Positions 59,114 through 64,000 of a DNA stretch of 64,000 bases are shown one piece after another. Location of the stretch: assembly GCF_037911135.1 (NCBI RefSeq), contig NZ_JBBLYU010000001.1:620001-684000 (forward strand), in the 5' to 3' direction. The DNA is from Phaeobacter sp. A36a-5a. GTDB taxonomy: Bacteria > Pseudomonadota > Alphaproteobacteria > Rhodobacterales > Rhodobacteraceae. The first letter of the stretch is position 1; each line of letters starts with the position of its first letter. Under the pieces are notes generated by a model that made no database searches, was not told the origin of the DNA, and saw nothing but the letters and a program-made list of their open reading frames with translations. A program made the position numbers and the translations under genes.

Positions 59114-59872
59114 ATGAGCCGGGTTCTGATCACCGCCGGCGGGTCAGGAATTGGCCGCGCCATGGCCGAGGGCTTTGCCGCCGCCGGCCATCAGGTCTGG
59201 GTCACGGATGTGAGCGCCGTCGCACTGGCAGACGTGCCGGAGGGCTGGAGGGCGACGGCAGTGGATGCCACCGATGAGGCGGGCGTCAAGGCGCTGTTTG
59301 CGGAGATCGCTGACGCCTGGGGCGGGCTCGATGTGCTCTGTGCCAATGCAGGGATCGCCGGGCCGACCGCATTGATCGAAGACATTGCGCTGGAGGACTG
59401 GCGCAAATGCGTGAGCGTCAATCTGGAGGGCTGCTTTCTGGCGGCGAAATACGCCGCACCTTTGATGAAGGCGGCAAAGGCCGGGTCGATCATCGTGACA
59501 TCCTCCACCGCAGGGCAATACGGCTATCCGAACCGGGCGCCTTATTGTTCGGCCAAATGGGCGGTCATCGGCCTGATGAAGACGCTGGCGATGGAGCTTG
59601 GCCCCTTTGGCATCCGCGCCAATGTAATCTGTCCCGGCGCGGTGGAAGGGCCGCGGATGGAAGGGGTGCTGGAGCGCGAGGCGGCGGCCAAGGGCATGAC
59701 CCGGGATGAGGTCTATGCGGGCTATGCCTCCGGCACCTCGATGGGACGGTTTGTGGAGGCCAGCGATATTGCCAATATGGCGGTTTTTCTGGGGTCGGAC
59801 GCGGCGCGGCTGGTATCGGGGCAGGTGATTGCGGTTGATGGCCACACGGAGAATCCGGACCCGAAGCTGTGA
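59114..59872 (+). CDS. SDR-family oxidoreductase in the carnitine operon
   Basis: A 252-residue classical short-chain dehydrogenase. The cofactor loop is TAGGSGIGRA, the NAG motif is in LCANAG, catalytic S131 is in VTSSTAG, and Y144/K148 in YCSAK. An Asp after the second strand (VTDVSA) suggests NAD+. It starts ten bases after lcdH, so it is in the operon. Possible roles are 3-hydroxybutyrate-type conversion of the acetoacetate product or another carnitine-side oxidation; neither is shown. It converges with the XRE gene. Confidence 0.88.
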   Translation: MSRVLITAGGSGIGRAMAEGFAAAGHQVWVTDVSAVALADVPEGWRATAVDATDEAGVKALFAEIADAWGGLDVLCANAGIAGPTALIEDIALEDWRKCVSVNLEGCFLAAKYAAPLMKAAKAGSIIVTSSTAGQYGYPNRAPYCSAKWAVIGLMKTLAMELGPFGIRANVICPGAVEGPRMEGVLEREAAAKGMTRDEVYAGYASGTSMGRFVEASDIANMAVFLGSDAARLVSGQVIAVDGHTENPDPKL

Positions 59873-59950
59873 CGGTGGAGTGGCGGGCGGAAACGCTTGC
59901 CCAACGGTGAAATGTTCTGCCCGGCTGCAAGGCAGGCGCAGCCCTCGGTG

Positions 59951-60823
59951 TTAGGTGGAACCGCTGCTGATCGCGGCGCTGAGCGCTCTGAGCCGTCCCG
60001 GCAGCTGCCGGGCGGTGATATCCGCCTCGCGCACCAGATTGTCGAAATGGCTGGTGAAGGTGGCAATCCGCTCCTTGTCGCGGAAGGCCAGATAATGCGA
60101 GCCGGCATAGAACACCCCTAGGAGCGGGCCGAAGATGGTGATCGGTGAGGAATAAAGCCGCTTGGCATCAAAGAGATAGATGCGCAGGCGGGGGTAGAGT
60201 TGCTCACAGAGGCGTTCAAAGTGGGTAAGCTGCTCCCGCCGGATCTCTGCCGACAGCCCCTCATAGTAGCCGACGCCCTGAGCAAAGCTCTCCAGCTCAT
60301 AGATGGGCATGGCGATTTCATAATCGGAGGCTGATTGGCGCATCCATGTCAGACGATCCTCCGACGCGCCGATGGCCTGATCGGCGGTGCGGCCCAGATG
60401 CGGGGCATATTCCCATTCCAGCAGGGCGCGGGTTTTCAGCATGTCGGGCAGGGCGGCGGGCACATGGCGGATCTTGTAGCCCTGTGCCTCCTGGTGCCAT
60501 TCAAAGATACGTTCATCCACCAGCGCGCGGGGGGCCGCGGTCATCGTCAGGCTGGCGGCCACCAGATCGGCGGCGTTCTCCGGGCGGTCCGACAGGCTGA
60601 GGAGCCAGTCGGCAGAGACGCCGAGGGCCGCGGCGCAGGCGCCGACCACATGGGCGTTCGGCAGCCGCGCGCCGGCGTCGGTCAGCAGTTGCGAGATGGT
60701 GGAGCGGTCGACGGCGATGGCGCGGGCCAGCGCGCTCTGGCTGAGGCCGCTGTCGCTGAGCGCGCGGTTGAGACGCAGGCGGAACTGTTCGGCGCGCAGC
60801 CGTTTGTCCAGAATTTCAATCAT
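59951..60823 (-). CDS. XRE-type helix-turn-helix regulator
   Basis: A 290-residue regulator. An HTH of the Cro/C1 type is at about residues 14-70 (LNRALSDSGLSQSALARAIAVDRSTISQLLTD, then NAHVVGACAAALGVSADWLL). The long C-terminal domain (about 100-290) is not one I can name; it contains YEIAMPIYELESFAQGVGYYEGLS and resembles ligand-sensing domains. It is divergent from the DUF2061 and desaturase genes, and a perfect dyad touches its start codon, so autoregulation and control of the desaturase are likely but inferred. Confidence 0.82.
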   Translation of the reverse strand: MIEILDKRLRAEQFRLRLNRALSDSGLSQSALARAIAVDRSTISQLLTDAGARLPNAHVVGACAAALGVSADWLLSLSDRPENAADLVAASLTMTAAPRALVDERIFEWHQEAQGYKIRHVPAALPDMLKTRALLEWEYAPHLGRTADQAIGASEDRLTWMRQSASDYEIAMPIYELESFAQGVGYYEGLSAEIRREQLTHFERLCEQLYPRLRIYLFDAKRLYSSPITIFGPLLGVFYAGSHYLAFRDKERIATFTSHFDNLVREADITARQLPGRLRALSAAISSGST

Positions 60824-60824
60824 G

Positions 60825-60842
60825 TGGTGATTATTATCACCA
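60825..60842. promoter_or_regulatory. Dyad operator at the start of the XRE regulator gene
   Basis: TGGTGAT-TATT-ATCACCA is a perfect 7+7 inverted repeat one base upstream of the regulator start codon. Binding there would block the regulator mRNA directly. The promoter for the divergent desaturase pair should lie in the remaining 90 bases. Confidence 0.6.
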
Positions 60843-60931
60843 TTGCTGAATTTTGTTAATCATATTCCGAATTCTGCATCGTGTCGCGCCGGGGTAGGCC
60901 TGAGGGGAGCCGGAAAAACAGGAGGATGCGG

Positions 60932-61138
60932 ATGGAAACGCGGGCGCGATCCGTGGCGAAGGCGGTGATCTGGAACCTGCTTGGCCTGATAATGATGGCA
61001 GGCGTTGGCTGGCTGGTGACCGGATCTGCCGGGCTGGGCGGCAGGCTTGCGATCCTGAACAGCTGCGTCGGGTTCCTGTGCTATGTGATCTATGAACGGG
61101 TCTGGGCAGGCGTGGGCTGGGGGCGGCGGCATGTCTGA
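60932..61138 (+). CDS. DUF2061 small membrane protein
   Basis: A 68-residue protein with two hydrophobic segments (VIWNLLGLIMMAGVGWLVTG and LAILNSCVGFLCYVIYERVW), matching the DUF2061 family, which is often found next to sulfate or lipid genes and has no known role. The ATG at 60932 follows GGAGG with six-base spacing; the ATG at 60926 directly abuts that site. It overlaps the desaturase gene by eight bases, so the products are probably co-translated. Confidence 0.82.
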   Translation: METRARSVAKAVIWNLLGLIMMAGVGWLVTGSAGLGGRLAILNSCVGFLCYVIYERVWAGVGWGRRHV

Positions 61139-62072
61139 TCCGCATACCGCCCGCAGCGCTGGCCTAGACCGTTTCGTGCTTAATCCGGGGCGGGTCGAAT
61201 GGGGCACGCTGGGGCTGATGCTCGGCTGTTACGCGGTCTGGGGCGCGGCACTGATCTGGCTGCCACCTCTATCGGTCTGGCTGGCGGTGCCGGTTCTGGC
61301 CTGTCTGATCACGTTGCATTCCTCGCTTTGTCATGAGGCGCTGCATGGGCATCCGTTCCGCCTGAGGGCGCTGAACGAGGCGCTGATGGCGCTGCCACTG
61401 AACCTTGCCATTCCTTATGGCCGGTTTCGCGACACCCATCTGGCGCATCACCGGGATGAGCGGCTGACCGATCCTTATGATGATCCCGAAAGCAATTACC
61501 TGGATCCGGCGCGCTGGCGGCGGCTGGGGCTGCCGGCGCGGCTGCTGCTGCGGGTGAACAACACGCTTCTGGGGCGGGTGCTGCTGGGGCCGCTGCTGGG
61601 GCAGATCCGTATTATGGTGGCGGACTGGCGGCTGATCCGGGGCGGGAGCATGGCAGTGCTGCGCGACTGGCTGCTGCATATCTTGGGGGCTGGGCTGACG
61701 TTGTGGCTGGTGGGACAGAGCGCGCTGCCGCTATGGGCCTATCTGCTGGCGGCCTATCTGGGGCTTGCGATCCTGAAGATCCGCACCTTTCTGGAGCATC
61801 GCGCCCATGTCAGCCCGGCGGCGCGCACGGTGATCATCGAGCGGGGCGGTGTTCTGGGGTTTCTGTTTCTGAACAACAACCTGCATGTGGTGCACCATAG
61901 CCATCCGGGGGTGCCCTGGTACGCGTTGCCGAAGCTGTACCGAAGTCGGCGCGCGGAGTTTCTCAGGCGCAACGAAGGCTATGCCTATCCGTCTTATGGC
62001 GCGGTCCTGCGCCGATATGCGCTGCGCGCAAAGGATCCGGTGGCACATCCGATCTGGTCAGAGCGCCGATAG
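61131..62072 (+). CDS. Fatty acid desaturase family protein
   Basis: A 313-residue membrane di-iron enzyme. His boxes are HEALHGH (about 77-83), HLAHHRDE (about 102-109) and HVVHHSHPG near the C terminus, plus HRAH, with about four hydrophobic segments. It may desaturate or hydroxylate acyl chains or a related lipid. I start at 61131, where the ATG overlaps the DUF2061 end, rather than 61092 inside that gene. The substrate cannot be determined; beta-carotene hydroxylase-like members share the same boxes. Confidence 0.87.
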   Translation: MSDPHTARSAGLDRFVLNPGRVEWGTLGLMLGCYAVWGAALIWLPPLSVWLAVPVLACLITLHSSLCHEALHGHPFRLRALNEALMALPLNLAIPYGRFRDTHLAHHRDERLTDPYDDPESNYLDPARWRRLGLPARLLLRVNNTLLGRVLLGPLLGQIRIMVADWRLIRGGSMAVLRDWLLHILGAGLTLWLVGQSALPLWAYLLAAYLGLAILKIRTFLEHRAHVSPAARTVIIERGGVLGFLFLNNNLHVVHHSHPGVPWYALPKLYRSRRAEFLRRNEGYAYPSYGAVLRRYALRAKDPVAHPIWSERR

Positions 62073-62089
62073 CGCCCCATAAGGGCGGT

Positions 62090-62992
62090 ATGACATTGTG
62101 GATCCCCATCGCTATCGCCGCGGCCAGTTTCCAGACGGTTCGCTTCATGCTGCAAAAAGTGCTGAGCAGCGTCACGCTGTCGTCGGCCGGCGCGACCTTT
62201 GCCCGGTTTGTCTATTCGGCGCCGGTGATCTGGGCCGGATTGCTGGCCTATCTGGCGATATCGGGGCAGGGGATGCCCGCGCTGACCGGGCGGTTCTGGG
62301 TGTTTGCCACCATTGGCGGGACGGCGCAGATCCTTGCGACCGTCTGCGTGGTGGCGCTGTTTCGCCAGCGCAATTTTGCCGTGGGCATCACCTTCAAGAA
62401 AACCGAGGTGATTCAGACCGCGCTGGTGGGGCTGGTGGTGCTGGGCGATCAGATCACGCCGCTGGGCTGGCTGGCCATTGTCATCGGCCTCTGCGCGGTG
62501 CTGGTGCTGTCGAAGACGCCCGAAAGCAAGGGGCCGTGGTGGCGGCATCTGTCCAGTCCGGCGTCGCTGCTGGGGCTGGGATCGGGGGTGCTGTTTGCCT
62601 TTTCCGCGGTGAGCTACCGCGCCGCCTCGCTTGAGCTTGACGCGCTGGCGCCTGCGTTTCGTGCCGGGGTCACGCTGGCCATTGTGGTGAGCCTGCAGAC
62701 GCTGTTCATGCTGGTCTGGCTGAAGTGGCGGGAGCCGGGCGAAATCGCGCGGGTCTGGGCGGCGCGGCGGGTGGCAATCTGGGTGGGCCTGACCAGCATG
62801 GCGGGATCCTTCTGCTGGTTCTGGGCCTTCACCCTGCAGAACGCGGCCTATGTAAAGGCGCTGGGACAGATCGAATTGCTGTTGTCCCTGCTGGCATCGG
62901 TGCTGTTTTTCAGGGAACAGATCACGCGCCGGGAAATCCTGGGCATGGGCTTGCTGATCCTGTCCATTCTGGCACTGCTGCTGGCGATCTGA
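62090..62992 (+). CDS. DMT-superfamily (EamA) transporter
   Basis: A 300-residue membrane protein with ten hydrophobic helices in two EamA repeats, from LWIPIAIAAASFQTVRFMLQK to the final ILGMGLLILSILALLLAI. These carriers export or import small metabolites; the substrate is unknown. It begins 17 bases after the desaturase stop and may be co-transcribed. The second repeat carries the typical ALGQIELLLSLLASVLFFREQ stretch. Confidence 0.87.
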   Translation: MTLWIPIAIAAASFQTVRFMLQKVLSSVTLSSAGATFARFVYSAPVIWAGLLAYLAISGQGMPALTGRFWVFATIGGTAQILATVCVVALFRQRNFAVGITFKKTEVIQTALVGLVVLGDQITPLGWLAIVIGLCAVLVLSKTPESKGPWWRHLSSPASLLGLGSGVLFAFSAVSYRAASLELDALAPAFRAGVTLAIVVSLQTLFMLVWLKWREPGEIARVWAARRVAIWVGLTSMAGSFCWFWAFTLQNAAYVKALGQIELLLSLLASVLFFREQITRREILGMGLLILSILALLLAI

Positions 62993-63024
62993 GCGATCGT
63001 GCGGGCAAGGCAACTGGCCGGGGG

Positions 63025-63792
63025 TCAGCCGTCCTGCGGCATCGGATAGCCGTTCAGCCGCAGAAAATGGCTCGATTCATCATCATTGCGAAAGAACGGC
63101 ACGCTTGCGGGCGGGCCTTCCTGGCGGATGCGGCGGGTGACCTCGGCGAGCACCACCTCGGTGATGAAGGGCAGATCATAGGTGCGCACCTGGCTGAGCG
63201 GGATCCATTGCAGGTGCGACAGCTCATCCGAGGCGCGGGAGAAATCGTCGATATCGCTGCTGACATGCGCCGCATCCACCAGAAAGAACCGCGCATCAAA
63301 GCGGCGCGGGCGACCGGGGGGCGTGATGGCGCGAAAGACAAATTGCAGCGCCTCGGCGGCAGGCAGATGACCGGTCGCGGCAAATTCGACCCAGTCGGGG
63401 GTGGGGGCTGTCGGCCAGCTGCCGGGCTGCCCGAGGATGAGGCCGGTTTCCTCCCACAGCTCGCGGATGGCTGCGGCGGCAAGGGCGTGATGCAGATCCT
63501 CCTGCGCCTGCTCCGTCAGCCGTTCGCGACAGAGGGGCGGCAGGGCGCTGGCGAGCGGCACATCGGCGTCGCCCGGATCGACGGCGCCGCCGGGAAAGAC
63601 CACCTTGTTGGGCATGAAGGCGGCCTTTGCCCCGCGCTGCCCCATCAGCACCTGAGGGTCGTCGCCCATCCGGTCGCGCACGGCGATAATTGTCGCGGCG
63701 TTGCGGATCGGTGTTGTGTCCCGGCGGGCAGTGGCGGCATCGGCGTAGCCGGTGTCCATGGTTGCCTGGGCCGGGCTGGGCGATTTGCTCAT
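63025..63792 (-). CDS. NUDIX hydrolase
   Basis: A 255-residue pyrophosphohydrolase. FPGGAVD (67-72) and RELWEETG (110-117) form the Nudix box, separated by about 35 residues rather than the usual few, an insertion seen in the larger NUDT19-like group acting on CoA or similar diphosphates. VLMGQRGAKAAFMPNKVVFPGG is typical of that subgroup. It lies 28 bases after the DUF983 gene on the same strand. Confidence 0.88.
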   Translation of the reverse strand: MSKSPSPAQATMDTGYADAATARRDTTPIRNAATIIAVRDRMGDDPQVLMGQRGAKAAFMPNKVVFPGGAVDPGDADVPLASALPPLCRERLTEQAQEDLHHALAAAAIRELWEETGLILGQPGSWPTAPTPDWVEFAATGHLPAAEALQFVFRAITPPGRPRRFDARFFLVDAAHVSSDIDDFSRASDELSHLQWIPLSQVRTYDLPFITEVVLAEVTRRIRQEGPPASVPFFRNDDESSHFLRLNGYPMPQDG

Positions 63793-63820
63793 GTCTGGGT
63801 CTTCCTGTCGATTTTCGGGA

Positions 63821-64000
63821 TCAGCTGTCCTTGCCGAAGCCGTGCATCCGGCGTGCCCATTGATAGGCGATCACGATGCCTTTCATCCGTGGCAGGAGGA
63901 ACAGCGAGGACAGCAAACAGCCCAGCGAGAACACCGTGAAGGTGACCATCGGCTCGGGCCGCCAGGTGAAATAGACCACATGCAGCAGCGGGGCCATGAT
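63821..64000 (-). CDS. DUF983 family membrane protein, C-terminal part (cut by window end)
   Basis: The minus strand is open from base 64000 to the TGA at 63821-63823, giving 59 residues. A hydrophobic segment (VTFTVFSLGCLLSSLFLLP) and the ending RMKGIVIAYQWARRMHGFGKDS match the C terminus of DUF983 proteins, which are often near cytochrome oxidase or NUDIX genes. The start lies outside the window. Confidence 0.75.
   Translation of the reverse strand: MMAPLLHVVYFTWRPEPMVTFTVFSLGCLLSSLFLLPRMKGIVIAYQWARRMHGFGKDS

Overview
The window looks like chromosome of a marine alphaproteobacterium of the roseobacter group (Rhodobacteraceae, Phaeobacter/Leisingera/Ruegeria-like). The G+C-rich sequence, the aglR-aglEFGAK order, the aerobic cob gene set with CobG/CobF/CobE/CobW, the SPOR-dac-tmk-holB-tatD block and the fused carnitine dehydrogenase/thioesterase all fit. 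The genus is an inference. I see no integrase, insertion sequence, prophage or CRISPR array; this is dense metabolic chromosome.

Region by region. 1-9.3 kb: the end of argE, then alpha-glucoside use (beta-glucosidase bglA, LacI-type aglR, and the ABC transporter/alpha-glucosidase operon aglEFGAK with perfect AglR-type palindromes). 9.4-15.8 kb: a tripartite tricarboxylate transporter tctCBA, divergent from the two-component pair tctD-tctE and a third gene for a periplasmic binding protein. 15.8-22.5 kb: an AEC-family carrier and a housekeeping operon (SPOR lipoprotein, D,D-carboxypeptidase, tmk, holB, tatD, metallo-beta-lactamase-fold hydrolase), then tRNA-Ser(UGA). 22.9-39.2 kb: a large oxygen-dependent cobalamin cluster (cobF, a CbiM-like transporter, cobA, B, M, E, L, K, J, I, H, G, N, W, a DUF1636 protein, cobO) with two cobalamin riboswitches.

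39.4-43.4 kb: an Aer-like PAS protein, glpD and its DeoR-type regulator glpR. 43.4-49.9 kb: a probable iron-responsive operon (hemP, a small Cys-rich unknown, two imelysin-family proteins, a di-haem oxidoreductase, a DUF1513 protein) behind an RirA-type IRO box. 49.9-55.4 kb: metG, an MFS transporter, two tandem rhodanese paralogues and an aldo/keto reductase. 55.4-59.9 kb: carnitine catabolism (GlxA-type regulator, BKACE cleavage enzyme, carnitine dehydrogenase-thioesterase fusion, SDR). 59.9-64 kb: an XRE-type regulator divergent from a DUF2061 protein and a fatty acid desaturase, then an EamA transporter, a NUDIX hydrolase and the end of a DUF983 gene.

Most notable: cobK lies on the strand opposite its neighbours with no spare bases. 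Its start codon overlaps the cobL start in one CATG and its stop codon overlaps the cobJ stop in one TTAA, so a riboswitch-driven cob transcript reading through would carry antisense cobK. The hemP-imelysin operon is the least understood system here. It contains an unrecognised five-cysteine protein and a second imelysin in which the family GxHxxE motif reads GFYALE.
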